Source: Actinomycetes bacterium
Lineage (GTDB): Bacteria > Actinomycetota > Actinomycetes > S36-B12
Direction of reading: 5' to 3'
Assembly: GCA_024639145.1 (NCBI GenBank)
Contig: JAHEIZ010000003.1
Location: 62,001-126,000, forward strand
Length of the DNA: 64,000 nt
Shown here: piece after piece, positions 17,718 to 25,785 of the stretch
Numbering within the stretch: the stretch's first letter is position 1
Layout of the letters: the number at the start of each line of letters is the position of its first letter
Notes under the pieces: model-generated
The model's database searches: none
What the model was told of the DNA's origin: nothing
Seen by the model: only the letters and a program-made list of their open reading frames with translations
Position numbers and translations under genes: made by a program

Positions 17718-18967
17718 TGATCTTCCTCTGCGTGGTTGAAGTTCTCGATGGGGTGAAGATCTTGGCTGTCATCGGGAACGATGACCGAGTCCATGATCTG
17801 GCTGTCATCGGGAACGATGACCGAGTCCATGATCTGGCTGTCATCGGGAACGATGACCGAGTCCACCATGAACTCGTGCGAGTGGCCGGCACCGGCCACT
17901 GTCTCCAGGTAGGCAGGCAGCCGGAGCGTGAACGTGGACCCGACGCCGACCTCCGACCACACCGTGCATTCGCCGCCATGGTTCTGGCAGACGTGCTTGA
18001 CGATCGCGAGCCCGAGACCTGTGCCGCCCGTGACACGCGAGCGTGCCGGATCGACTCGGTAGAAGCGCTCGAAGATGCGCTCGAGCTCGGATGCCGGGAT
18101 GCCTACGCCCTGATCAGTGACCGTGATCTCCACGATGTCATTCGTCAGTCGGCAGTCGATGGCGATGCGAGTGCTCACGGGCGAGTAGGCAACGGCGTTG
18201 GCGAGGAGATTGCGCAGCGCGGTGAGCAGCTGATTGCGATCGCCGTAGATCAGCGAGTCACACGGCTCGCCTCGCACGAACTCGATCGATGCCGCATTCG
18301 CCGCGGTGCGAAGTTCGTCGATCGCGCGCACGATGATCTCCTCGACCGGGACGATCTCGGCGCGCAGCACGGGGTCGTCTCCCTGCAGTCGCGACAAGTC
18401 GATGACGTCCTGAATCAGATGACCGAGTCGTGATGCCTCAAGCTGCATGCGCTCGGCGAAATGACGCACCTGCTCGACGTCGTCAGGCGAGGTCGCGATC
18501 GCCTCAGCGAGCAGCGACAGCGCACCGACCGGAGTCTTGAGCTCATGCGAGACGTTGGCGACGAAGTCGCGGCGGACGGCATCGACGCGACGATCCTCGG
18601 AGAGGTCGTCGACCAGGATCAAGATCGTGCCCGGTCCTATCAAGGCAGCCCGCGCACGCACTTCAAGGAGCTCTCGGCCGAGCGGGGGGCGGCGCACCAT
18701 GAGTTCCTGCTCACGTGGTTCTGCTCCGGCGGCCACCTCGACCGCGAGGTCGACGAGTTCGGGGATGGTCACCTGCGAGCGATTCACCAGGCCGAGGGCC
18801 ACGGCACGGGACGAGGAGCGAAGCACGGTGCCGTCGGATGTCACCACCATCGAGGCGGAGGGCAGGACGGCCAGGACGCGGGCGACCTCCTCGGGAACGC
18901 CTGGGAGGCCGTCGAATTCATGGTCGACGAAAGCGGGGATCGCGTCGACCTGCCGATGGGGAGCCAC
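17714..18967 (-). CDS. senX3: Histidine kinase SenX3, without membrane segments and with a triplicated tail
   Basis: A 417-residue kinase. A PAS-like region (residues about 20-130) is followed by the dimerisation box FVANVSHELKTPVGALSLL with the phospho-His, then the ATPase motifs NLLANAVAYS, DQGVGIP, FERFYR and GGTGLGLAIVKHV. The GTG at 18967 lies six bases after TATCCT, which removes the 40 extra residues of the track ORF. With this start there is no hydrophobic segment at the N-terminus, whereas the Mycobacterium protein is described as membrane-anchored. The last 60 residues hold three exact copies of MDSVIVPDDSQI or near-copies. It diverges from phoU. Confidence 0.88.
   Translation of the reverse strand: MAPHRQVDAIPAFVDHEFDGLPGVPEEVARVLAVLPSASMVVTSDGTVLRSSSRAVALGLVNRSQVTIPELVDLAVEVAAGAEPREQELMVRRPPLGRELLEVRARAALIGPGTILILVDDLSEDRRVDAVRRDFVANVSHELKTPVGALSLLAEAIATSPDDVEQVRHFAERMQLEASRLGHLIQDVIDLSRLQGDDPVLRAEIVPVEEIIVRAIDELRTAANAASIEFVRGEPCDSLIYGDRNQLLTALRNLLANAVAYSPVSTRIAIDCRLTNDIVEITVTDQGVGIPASELERIFERFYRVDPARSRVTGGTGLGLAIVKHVCQNHGGECTVWSEVGVGSTFTLRLPAYLETVAGAGHSHEFMVDSVIVPDDSQIMDSVIVPDDSQIMDSVIVPDDSQDLHPIENFNHAEEDQ
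17764..17865 (-). repeat. 36-bp tandem repeat, three copies, in the senX3 tail
   Basis: The 36-bp unit starts at 17764, 17800 and 17836; two copies are complete and the third matches over its first 30 bases. It is in frame and encodes VIVPDDSQIMDS repeats. Confidence 0.9.
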
Positions 18968-18973
18968 GTGAAA

Positions 18974-18979
18974 AGGATA
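18974..18979 (-). promoter_or_regulatory. -10 hexamer TATCCT for leaderless senX3
   Basis: TATCCT is followed by six bases and the GTG at 18967, with no Shine-Dalgarno sequence. Confidence 0.55.
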
Positions 18980-19181
18980 TGGGCGCGAAAAGCACCCGTT
19001 GGGCCCGAAAGGGGCCGATGCGCCGAGAGTTGGACAAGGGTTCACCTTCGACACCTGTTGTTCACCTACGAGGGGAATTTCGGTCACGCCGATGCCCGCG
19101 GCCGCGGTTGTGCCCGTTACCCTGGGATCCGTACACCTGCTGTTTACCCTGAGCTCCCCCTCCGGGAGTGCGGCGGGCAGA

Positions 19182-19187
19182 TAGCCT
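19182..19187 (+). promoter_or_regulatory. -10 hexamer TAGCCT for leaderless phoU
   Basis: TAGCCT is followed by seven bases and the ATG at 19195. Confidence 0.5.
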
Positions 19188-19194
19188 GGAACGG

Positions 19195-19863
19195 ATGACC
19201 TACATGCGCGAAGCCCCCCATGACGAGCTCCTGGCTGTCAACGATGAGCTCGTCGAGGTCGCGAAGCTGGTCGGCGCCGCGATGAACCTGGCCACCTCCG
19301 CCCTCCTGAATGCCGATCTGGGCATTGCCCAGCAGGTGATCCAGAACGACGACGAGATCGATGTGCGCACCTCAGCCATCGAGGAGCGCTGCTTCGAGAT
19401 CATCGCGAACCAGGCCCCGGCCGGCCGCGACCTCCGCATCGCGATCGGAGCCTTGCGCATCGCCGCCAGCCTCGAGCGCATGGGTGATCTCGCCCGCCAC
19501 GTGGCCAAGCAGGCCCGACTGCGCTTCCCCAATACCGCGGTTCCCGAGGAGCTCGCCCCGACCTTTGCCCACATGGGCCGCCTGGCCGAGGGAATCATCA
19601 ACAAGACCGCAGCCGTCATCACCAGTCAGGACGTCACCCTCGCCACCGATATCGCCGACGAGGATTCGGAGATGGATCGCGTCCATCGTGAGCTCTTCAC
19701 CATCGTTCTCTCCCCTGACTGGCAGCACGGGGTCGAGGCGGCCATCGACGTCACGCTTCTCTCGCGCTACTACGAGCGTTATGCCGATCACGCCGTCAGC
19801 GTCACCAAGCGCGTGGTCAATGTCGTGACCGGTGAGCCCTATGCAGGAGTCCTGCTCGACTGA
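19195..19863 (+). CDS. phoU: Phosphate signalling protein PhoU
   Basis: A 222-residue all-helical protein with the two PhoU repeats; ERCFEIIANQAPAGRDLRIAIGALRIAASLERMGDLARHVAKQ and RYYERYADHAVSVTKRVVNVVTG are the metal-binding helices of each repeat. It modulates SenX3/RegX3 signalling and phosphate uptake. It starts at ATG 19195, nine codons inside the track ORF, because of the preceding TAGCCT. It is divergent from senX3, and no pst transporter genes are in the window. Confidence 0.92.
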   Translation: MTYMREAPHDELLAVNDELVEVAKLVGAAMNLATSALLNADLGIAQQVIQNDDEIDVRTSAIEERCFEIIANQAPAGRDLRIAIGALRIAASLERMGDLARHVAKQARLRFPNTAVPEELAPTFAHMGRLAEGIINKTAAVITSQDVTLATDIADEDSEMDRVHRELFTIVLSPDWQHGVEAAIDVTLLSRYYERYADHAVSVTKRVVNVVTGEPYAGVLLD

Positions 19864-19914
19864 TTCCCTCACGATGGGACCCCGCCTCCGCTGGCTCACG
19901 TGCGCCACATGCGC

Positions 19915-19920
19915 CACACT
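19915..19920 (+). promoter_or_regulatory. -10-like hexamer CACACT for leaderless mshA
   Basis: CACACT lies six bases before the GTG at 19927. It keeps A at position 2 and T at position 6 of the -10 consensus. Confidence 0.35.
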
Positions 19921-19926
19921 TGAGGG

Positions 19927-21297
19927 GTGACACTCGGCACCTTCCCCCTCGCCCACGCGAACGGCCTGTCGGCCCATCCGCGTCGTGTGGCGCTGCTGTC
20001 GATCCACACCAGCCCTCTTGACCAGCCCGGCACGGGTGATGCCGGCGGCATGAACGTCTACGTCGTCGAGACCGCCAAGCGCCTTGCCCTGGCCGGCACC
20101 GAGGTCGAGATCTTCACCCGTGCCACCAGCAGCGAGCACGCAGGCGTGGTCGATCTGGCCCCCGGCGTGAAAGTCCGTCACCTCACAGCCGGCCCTTTCG
20201 AGGGACTGCGCAAGGAGGATCTCCCCGGTCAGCTGTGCGCCGTCACTGCGGGCCTGCTGCGCGTGGAGGCATCGCATCCCGAGGGCTGGTTCGATCTCAT
20301 TCACTCGCACTACTGGCTCTCCGGCCAGGTCGGCTGGCTCGCGTCCGAGCGCTGGAACGTTCCGCTCGTCCACACGATGCACACCATGGCGAAGGTGAAG
20401 AATCTCGAACTTGCCGATGGCGATACCCCTGAGCCGCAGTTGCGGGTGATCGGCGAGGAGCAGGTCGTGGCCGCAAGCACGCGACTGATCGCGAATACCG
20501 GCATCGAGGCACAGCAGCTGATCGACCTGTACGGCGCCAACCCCGCTCATGTCGACACTGTTCATCCCGGTGTTGACCTCGAGATGTTCACTCCAGGCGA
20601 CAAGCAGGAAGCACGTGCGCGGCTCATGCAGCGCACGGCCGAGCGCAATCTCACCAGCCTTGCGGGCTTCGGCACCCGAGCGAATGAGCTTGCCGATAAG
20701 CGCATCCTGCTGTTCGTCGGCCGGATCCAGCCTCTGAAAGCACCCGACATCCTCGTACGCGCTGCGGCGCGCATGGTGGCCGATGATCCGTCGCTCCGCG
20801 ATGAGCTGCTCGTAGTGATCTGCGGCGGACCCTCGGGCAACGGCCTCGAGCATCCGACAAGCCTGATCGAGCTCGCGCATGATCTCGGTATCGCCGACAT
20901 CGTGCGCTTCGAACCGCCGAATGATCGCGCCACTCTCGTCGACTGGTTCCGCGCGGCCGACATCACTGTCGTTCCCAGCTACAGCGAGTCCTTCGGTCTC
21001 GTGGCCGTGGAATCACAGGCGTGCGGTACTCCGGTGGTGGCCTCCGCCGTCGGAGGGCTGCGCACTGCCGTGGATCACGACGTGTCGGGCGTGCTCATCG
21101 ACGGGCATTCGGTGAGCGCTTACGCGCACACTCTCGCGAGCCTGTTGCGCAATCCCGAGCGTCTTGCGAATCTCGCCGGGGGGGCTCGCATGCACGCGGC
21201 GACTTTCGGCTGGGAATCCACCACGGTGGGCCTACTCGACTCCTATCGCGCCGCGGTCACCAACTTCCGCAAGAGCGAGATGGCCGCCCGCGCATGA
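19927..21297 (+). CDS. mshA: D-inositol-3-phosphate glycosyltransferase MshA
   Basis: A 456-residue GT-B enzyme. The N-terminal [22 protein letters not shown] loop, [25 protein letters not shown] and the C-terminal [23 protein letters not shown] (EX7E-type nucleotide-sugar site) are diagnostic of MshA. It transfers GlcNAc to inositol phosphate, the first step in mycothiol synthesis, a marker of actinobacteria. It overlaps the ybjN-like gene by ATGA, and gpmA follows, the same order as in mycobacteria. Confidence 0.94.
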   Translation: MTLGTFPLAHANGLSAHPRRVALLSIHTSPLDQPGTGDAGGMNVYVVETAKRLALAGTEVEIFTRATSSEHAGVVDLAPGVKVRHLTAGPFEGLRKEDLPGQLCAVTAGLLRVEASHPEGWFDLIHSHYWLSGQVGWLASERWNVPLVHTMHTMAKVKNLELADGDTPEPQLRVIGEEQVVAASTRLIANTGIEAQQLIDLYGANPAHVDTVHPGVDLEMFTPGDKQEARARLMQRTAERNLTSLAGFGTRANELADKRILLFVGRIQPLKAPDILVRAAARMVADDPSLRDELLVVICGGPSGNGLEHPTSLIELAHDLGIADIVRFEPPNDRATLVDWFRAADITVVPSYSESFGLVAVESQACGTPVVASAVGGLRTAVDHDVSGVLIDGHSVSAYAHTLASLLRNPERLANLAGGARMHAATFGWESTTVGLLDSYRAAVTNFRKSEMAARA

Positions 21298-21833
21298 CCG
21301 ACAGTACGAGCACTTCGAGCGGCAGCAGCCACACAGCGGCCGTGATCGAGGCCTACTGCATCAAGAACGACCTTCCCTGCGAGAAGACCATCACGCCAGA
21401 CACCAATAACACGACGTACGTGGTCGAGCTGCCTGGCACTCACAAGCTCAAGACCAACGTCGCTCTCAGTATCGGCAAGCACTCGCTCACGATCAACGCC
21501 TTCGTGGCACGCAATCCCGACGAGAATCACAAGGGTGTCTACGAGTGGCTACTCGAGCGCAATCGCCGCATGTACGCAGTCGCCTTCAGCATCGACCAGT
21601 ACGGCGATATCTACCTCACCGGCAAGGTGCCGAACGAGAATCTCAGCGAAGACGAACTCGACAGAATTCTCGGAGCCGTGCTCGAGTACTCGGATAACTC
21701 CTTCAACATCATTCTCGAGCTCGGCTTCGAGACGGCCATTCGCAAGGAGTGGGCGTGGCGCATAAAGTCCGGGGAATCCACGGCGAACCTGGCCGCTTTC
21801 TCTCACCTGGCCGCACCCCGCGACGCCGACTGA
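21294..21833 (+). CDS. YbjN-domain protein
   Basis: A 179-residue protein of the YbjN family, which shares a fold with type III secretion chaperones. The domain lies around residues 18-165 and includes [23 protein letters not shown] and [24 protein letters not shown]. The ATG at 21294 overlaps the mshA stop by four bases; the track start is 91 codons too early. It is the conserved companion of mshA in actinobacteria and its function is unknown. Confidence 0.88.
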   Translation: MTDSTSTSSGSSHTAAVIEAYCIKNDLPCEKTITPDTNNTTYVVELPGTHKLKTNVALSIGKHSLTINAFVARNPDENHKGVYEWLLERNRRMYAVAFSIDQYGDIYLTGKVPNENLSEDELDRILGAVLEYSDNSFNIILELGFETAIRKEWAWRIKSGESTANLAAFSHLAAPRDAD

Positions 21834-21854
21834 CATTCAAGAATGTCGGTCGGG

Positions 21855-21860
21855 CAGAAT
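21855..21860 (+). promoter_or_regulatory. -10-like hexamer CAGAAT for leaderless gpmA
   Basis: CAGAAT lies six bases before the ATG at 21867 and decides that start over the ATG at 21843. Confidence 0.45.
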
Positions 21861-21866
21861 CAGGCC

Positions 21867-22628
21867 ATGACCAATGCGCCGTACACCCTCATCCTGCTCC
21901 GTCATGGCGAGAGCGAATGGAATGCCAAGAATCTCTTTACCGGCTGGGTCGATGTCGACCTCAATGAGAAGGGCCTGGCCGAGGCCAAGCGCGGCGGTGA
22001 GCTGCTCAAGGAGGCCGGCATCCTTCCCGATGTCGTCCATACCTCCCTGCTCAAGCGCGCGATCAAGACCAGCCAGATCGCCCTCGAGGCCGCTGATCGT
22101 CACTGGATCCCGGTCGTGCGCAACTGGCGTCTGAACGAGCGTCACTACGGAGCACTCCAGGGCAAGAACAAGAAGGAGACCCTCGAGCAGTACGGCGATG
22201 AGCAGTTCATGCTCTGGCGTCGCTCCTACGACACTCCCCCGCCGGCGATCGAGCCGAACGACGAATGGGCGCAGACCCACGACGCTCGTTACAGCGCACT
22301 GCCGCCCGAGGCCGTTCCTGCGACCGAGTGTCTCAAGGATGTCGTCACTCGCCTGATTCCCTATTGGGAGGACGTCATCGTCGCCGAGGAACTTCGCGCC
22401 GGGAAGACCGTGCTGATTGCGGCTCACGGCAATTCACTGCGTGCACTCGTCAAGCACCTCGATGGCATCAGCGATGCTGACATCGCCGAACTGAACATCC
22501 CGACCGGCATCCCACTGGTCTACAAGCTCGACGAGAACCTGAAGCCGATCATCAAGGGCGGCCAGTACCTCGACCCCGCCGCCGCCGCTGAGGCAGCTGC
22601 GGCCGTGGCGAATCAGGGTAAGAAGTAG
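21867..22628 (+). CDS. gpmA: 2,3-bisphosphoglycerate-dependent phosphoglycerate mutase
   Basis: A 253-residue glycolytic mutase. [18 protein letters not shown] carries the phospho-histidine, [14 protein letters not shown] the substrate loop, and [16 protein letters not shown] the second catalytic His. It interconverts 3- and 2-phosphoglycerate. The ATG at 21867 is preferred because CAGAAT ends six bases before it. A long perfect terminator follows. Confidence 0.95.
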   Translation: MTNAPYTLILLRHGESEWNAKNLFTGWVDVDLNEKGLAEAKRGGELLKEAGILPDVVHTSLLKRAIKTSQIALEAADRHWIPVVRNWRLNERHYGALQGKNKKETLEQYGDEQFMLWRRSYDTPPPAIEPNDEWAQTHDARYSALPPEAVPATECLKDVVTRLIPYWEDVIVAEELRAGKTVLIAAHGNSLRALVKHLDGISDADIAELNIPTGIPLVYKLDENLKPIIKGGQYLDPAAAAEAAAAVANQGKK

Positions 22629-22644
22629 CGGTCGTCATCCGCTC

Positions 22645-22684
22645 ATGAGTGTGGCCCGCCTCCCTCGAGGCGGGCCACACTCAT
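22645..22684. terminator. Perfect 18-bp bidirectional terminator
   Basis: The arms ATGAGTGTGGCCCGCCTC and GAGGCGGGCCACACTCAT enclose CCTC. It separates gpmA from the converging DUF2516 gene. Confidence 0.88.
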
Positions 22685-22701
22685 GTCGAAGGCTGGTGCT
22701 G

Positions 22702-22989
22702 CTACCAGCGCGGCTTCATGATGTCGATGATCTTTGGGCGCACGTCGAAGAGATAGACCAAGGTCACCACGGCTCCGGCGATACCGAAGATTCCGAAGGG
22801 ATTTCGGAACAGCAGCCCGGTAGCGAGCGCCGCACCCGTGAGCGCGAGCCAGAGGGTCTTGGACTTACGGTCAATCGCCGGGAAGGCCTGAGCAGGGCGG
22901 CGTGCGCAATCGATCAGAGCCCAGATCTGAAGACCTGTCAGAGCAAGCCACAAACCGAGGATCACGATGTTCTGAACGGAACCGAGCAT
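22702..22989 (-). CDS. DUF2516 membrane protein
   Basis: A 95-residue protein with three hydrophobic segments and the family end DVRPKIIDIMKPRW. DUF2516 is found in actinobacteria and has no known role. The ATG lies six bases after TAGGGT without a Shine-Dalgarno sequence. It diverges from the DUF429 gene, and both promoters are packed into less than 90 bases. Confidence 0.82.
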   Translation of the reverse strand: MLGSVQNIVILGLWLALTGLQIWALIDCARRPAQAFPAIDRKSKTLWLALTGAALATGLLFRNPFGIFGIAGAVVTLVYLFDVRPKIIDIMKPRW

Positions 22990-22995
22990 GCCTTG

Positions 22996-23001
22996 ACCCT
23001 A
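22996..23001 (-). promoter_or_regulatory. -10 hexamer TAGGGT for the leaderless DUF2516 gene
   Basis: TAGGGT lies six bases before the ATG at 22989. Confidence 0.5.
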
Positions 23002-23064
23002 CGTGAGCAAGTCGGGACCGACCTTCCGAGGCACACTCCGCAAGCCTGGTGATCCCCATCGTCG

Positions 23065-23070
23065 TAGATT
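23065..23070 (+). promoter_or_regulatory. -10 hexamer TAGATT for the leaderless DUF429 gene
   Basis: TAGATT is followed by six cytosines and the ATG at 23077. Confidence 0.55.
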
Positions 23071-23076
23071 CCCCCC

Positions 23077-23823
23077 ATGCAAGTAGCCGGTATCGATCTC
23101 GCCTGGGGAAGCAGGGCGCGCACGGGCGTCGCTCTCACTGACGAGCACGGAGCGCTGCTTCGATCCGCCTCGGTGACATCAGATGAGGAGATAGCGGACT
23201 TCTTCCTTGGCAGCACGCTGAGCGTTGTCGCTATCGACGCACCGATCATCGTCACGAACCCGACGGGTATGCGCGAGTGCGAACGCGACCTCTCGAAGGA
23301 TTTCCGGAGATTTCACGCAGGCGCTCACCCGACGAACATGAACCAGCCGAGCATGCAGCCCGAACCGCGCGCGGGGCGCCTGGCCGTGGCCCACGGCTGG
23401 AATGCCGATCTTGAGAGCGTTCCGCATGCGCGTGCACCGATCGTGCTCGAGGTCTACCCCCACAGTTCCATGGTCGGCCTCTTCGGCCTCGATCGGATAC
23501 TCGCGTACAAGGCCAAGTCCGGGCGCACACCGCAGATGCGCAAGTCGCAGTTCTCCCGACTCGTCACACTCATGGAAGCAAATTGCGACCACTCGCTGCG
23601 GCTCCTGGGGAACCCCCGCTGGCAGCAGCTCGTGTATTCGGCGAGCACCGCAACACGGCAGTCAGACTTGAACGTCATCGAGGACGAGATCGACGCGATC
23701 TTCTGCGCCTACGTGGCCTGGATCTACGCCATGTCGCCTGATTCGCTCGTGAAATACGGAAGCGCGGCGACGGGCGTCATCGTGACCTTCCCGCCGCCGA
23801 GCTTCGCAGGCACTACTTCTTGA
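23077..23823 (+). CDS. DUF429 family protein (RNase H-like fold)
   Basis: A 248-residue protein of the DUF429 family. VAGIDLAWG at the start and VVAIDAPIIVTN carry the acidic residues expected of an RNase H-like core, and ECERDLSKDFRRFHAGAHPTN and LEVYPHSSMVGLFGL are further family blocks. The family is predicted to be nuclease-like but has no established substrate. Its end overlaps a gene remnant on the other strand by about ten bases. Confidence 0.8.
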   Translation: MQVAGIDLAWGSRARTGVALTDEHGALLRSASVTSDEEIADFFLGSTLSVVAIDAPIIVTNPTGMRECERDLSKDFRRFHAGAHPTNMNQPSMQPEPRAGRLAVAHGWNADLESVPHARAPIVLEVYPHSSMVGLFGLDRILAYKAKSGRTPQMRKSQFSRLVTLMEANCDHSLRLLGNPRWQQLVYSASTATRQSDLNVIEDEIDAIFCAYVAWIYAMSPDSLVKYGSAATGVIVTFPPPSFAGTTS

Positions 23824-23960
23824 CGACCACCGAGTAGGTCGCGACAGTCTTGCCGCCGCGCGTCACGGTCACGGTGGCCTTCCCGGCCTTCCCGCATAAC
23901 CACCGGCTGTGGCGGTGATAGTGATCGGTTGTCGGGCGGAGAATGACACCCAGGTCTACC
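23813..23960 (-). pseudogene. Frameshifted remnant of an Ig-like or cell-wall protein C-terminus
   Basis: On the minus strand one frame reads FSARQPITITATAGGYAG, and the next frame continues GKAGKATVTVTRGGKTVA up to a stop at 23813. Joined by a single frameshift near 23900 they make a plausible beta-rich domain end of a secreted protein. No start or upstream part remains; a stop closes the frame just before. The 131-residue ORF in the track is a chance extension of the second half. Confidence 0.45.
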
Positions 23961-23990
23961 CACGAGAACGGCTCGCCACACACGCGTGAG

Positions 23991-24227
23991 TCAGCAGGAA
24001 CCGAGCCCTTTGTAGAAGCGCTCCGGAACCTGGAGTGGCCAGGAATCCGGGGTGCCGAGCTCACCGTGTGCCTGTTGCCAGGCTTCGTGCCAGCCACAGG
24101 GCAGGCACACCCAGATCTGCTCAGCATCCGCCGGCACTGACATGGAGGACACACCAGGGCCCTCTCCGGGTTCTGAGTCATTGGGCACATAGTGGCCGCA
24201 ACGAGCACAGATCGGCAGCCCCGTCAC
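23991..24227 (-). CDS. Small zinc-ribbon protein
   Basis: A 78-residue protein with two CxxC knuckles, CARC at residues 7-10 and CLPC at 41-44, separated by an acidic, Gly/Pro-rich loop. It probably binds one zinc ion. GGAAGG lies before the GTG at 24227, and the GTG overlaps the stop of the SIGS-repeat gene by four bases, so the two are translationally coupled. The 50 extra residues in the track ORF lie inside the upstream gene. No family was recognised. Confidence 0.65.
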   Translation of the reverse strand: MTGLPICARCGHYVPNDSEPGEGPGVSSMSVPADAEQIWVCLPCGWHEAWQQAHGELGTPDSWPLQVPERFYKGLGSC

Positions 24228-24457
24228 CAGCCCTTCCGCCACGACATCACTGCGAACTTCGACGCACCGGAGAGCACACTCACGACTGAGGCAAAGCTGC
24301 CGATCGAGCCGATCGAGAATGCCGAGCCAACGGAACCAATGGACATGAACGAGCCGTAGGAGCCGATCGACAGGCATGAGTTTCGCGAGTAGGCACTCAA
24401 TACCGACTGCCGAGACCGAATCGATCGGAGAGACTCTGCTGAAGCGTTCTTGTTCAT
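24224..24457 (-). CDS. Small SIGS-repeat protein
   Basis: A 77-residue protein. After a polar start rich in Ser and Arg come three 9-residue repeats, SIGSYGSFM, SIGSVGSAF and SIGSIGSFA (residues 30-56), then a hydrophobic end and a basic tail. It is hydrophobic enough to touch membranes or to form a small beta-solenoid. The ATG lies six bases after GATACT and only four bases after the stop of the SOUL gene, so it may be both cotranscribed with it and separately transcribed. Its stop overlaps the zinc-ribbon start. The function is unknown. Confidence 0.65.
   Translation of the reverse strand: MNKNASAESLRSIRSRQSVLSAYSRNSCLSIGSYGSFMSIGSVGSAFSIGSIGSFASVVSVLSGASKFAVMSWRKGW
24290..24370 (-). repeat. 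27-bp repeats encoding SIGS units
   Basis: Three imperfect 27-bp units encode SIGSxGSxx inside the small repeat gene. Confidence 0.75.
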
Positions 24458-24461
24458 AGAC

Positions 24462-24998
24462 TCAGTATCCGTTCTGATCAGTGGCCAATGCAGAGGTTTG
24501 CGCCATCACGTCAATGAGGACTTCGTTTCGACGAAGGAACCATGGCTTCCACGGCGGGTCATATCTCGCCCAAACCGGCGGACCGACCGCGGTCAATCCC
24601 ACGCTCGCCATCACCGTGCGCAACTCGGCTGCGTGACGCTCCACACTTCCGTATGTCCAGCGGCCTGACCAACGCGACGCCACTGCGAGATGCTCCGGGA
24701 TCTCGCGCAGGATGATGTTTCCGTCATCAGGCATGGGGTAGTCACTCAACGCCATGCCTCCCGGCAGCACGAAACTGACGGTCCACTGACTCGTGCGATC
24801 TGACTCCTTCTGCAGCACGGGAGCGGTCATTGCTAGTTGCTTGGCCGAGATGTATCGGACTAGCGGTCCGAAAGCGCGATTACCGGCGCGCTCAGCCGTA
24901 CCGGTGACCGTGAGGTCCGCGACGGTGCAACGGGAGTACCTCCGCAATTCAGCGGTCGAATACCGCGCGATTACCTCGTAGTGCTGCTGCTCAGTCAC
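24462..24998 (-). CDS. SOUL-family heme-binding protein
   Basis: A 178-residue SOUL/HBP-like protein. YEVIARYSTAELRRYSRCTVADLTVTGT, FGPLVRYISAKQLAMTAPVLQ, VSFVLPGGMALSDYPMPDD and ARYDPPWKPWFLRRNEVLI are the typical blocks in order. SOUL proteins bind heme loosely and the bacterial role is unclear. The GTG at 24998 has AAGGAGG just upstream and replaces the track start 19 codons earlier. It leads a compact trio with the SIGS and zinc-ribbon genes. Confidence 0.87.
   Translation of the reverse strand: MTEQQHYEVIARYSTAELRRYSRCTVADLTVTGTAERAGNRAFGPLVRYISAKQLAMTAPVLQKESDRTSQWTVSFVLPGGMALSDYPMPDDGNIILREIPEHLAVASRWSGRWTYGSVERHAAELRTVMASVGLTAVGPPVWARYDPPWKPWFLRRNEVLIDVMAQTSALATDQNGY
24464..24469 (-). 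promoter_or_regulatory. -10-like hexamer GATACT before the SIGS gene
   Basis: GATACT lies six bases before the ATG at 24457, inside the last codons of the SOUL gene. No Shine-Dalgarno sequence is present. Confidence 0.4.
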
Positions 24999-25106
24999 CG
25001 CTCCTCCTTGTGCTGTTATTCCAGTATGCGCCTGCTCCGACAAGCTCTCGACCACGCATCGAGTTCCTGCAGGCTCCTGGACATGCGGACGACGCAGCGG
25101 GAGTCG

Positions 25107-25736
25107 TCAGGCGCTGAATTCAGCCACGAATTCCGCCCAGGGCTTCATGGCATCCCAGCCGCCGGTCACCGCAGTGAGGCACTCCTTCGTGCTGAGCCAC
25201 CTGCCCGGAGCTCGATGACTCGTCATTACGAGTGAGGTAAGTGCAAGAAGATCAGCAGCGGAGTCATCCTTCTTGTAACCGCGCGGAACTGTGGCAAGCC
25301 GCCAATCGGTGTTGAGATGCGGACCCTTCTTCTCGACAGCGGCAATGAGCTTCCGCACACGCGCCTCGCCGGCAGGAGTCGCGACCAGCTCACGAAAACG
25401 CCGCAGTATGGTCTTGTCGGGCTGATAGGCACCTGCGCCCAGCAGCATGCCGTCAGCAGAGAACTGCACGTAATAACCCGCACCCCCGAAGTCGACCCAC
25501 ATCGAGGCAGTCTCCTTGATCGGCGTCTTGTCATTGCCGAAGCGAGTGTCGCGGTACGGGCGGAAGATCTTCGGCGTGCCGTATTTCGCGGTGACGGTCT
25601 CGGCGAGTGACTCGAGCGGGCCTCTCACGTGTTCGACGTAGCGCTGCTTATTCGCCTTGAACCATTCACGAGTGTTGTTCTCCTCGAGCTCGAGATAGAA
25701 GTCCACGAGGCCGGGGCCGAATCCTTCGAATTCCAT
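25107..25736 (-). CDS. DUF2461 family protein
   Basis: A 209-residue protein with the family blocks FYLELEENNTREWFKANKQRY, IFRPYRDTRFGNDKTPIKE and GAGAYQPDKTILRRFRELV. DUF2461 proteins are widespread with unknown function. A GACAAT hexamer lies five bases before the ATG, so the message may be leaderless. Confidence 0.85.
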   Translation of the reverse strand: MEFEGFGPGLVDFYLELEENNTREWFKANKQRYVEHVRGPLESLAETVTAKYGTPKIFRPYRDTRFGNDKTPIKETASMWVDFGGAGYYVQFSADGMLLGAGAYQPDKTILRRFRELVATPAGEARVRKLIAAVEKKGPHLNTDWRLATVPRGYKKDDSAADLLALTSLVMTSHRAPGRWLSTKECLTAVTGGWDAMKPWAEFVAEFSA

Positions 25737-25785
25737 GTCTCATTGTCCCATTCGCAATGGCGCCTGACGGAAACCTCGCGTCGGA

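Noticed and set aside
20690-20702. GCCGATAA inside mshA as a promoter
   Set aside because: It lies within coding sequence as common Ala-Asp codons and no gene starts nearby.
19372-20880. 502-residue minus-strand ORF
   Set aside because: It is antisense to phoU and mshA, lacks any motif and reflects GC-rich codon bias.
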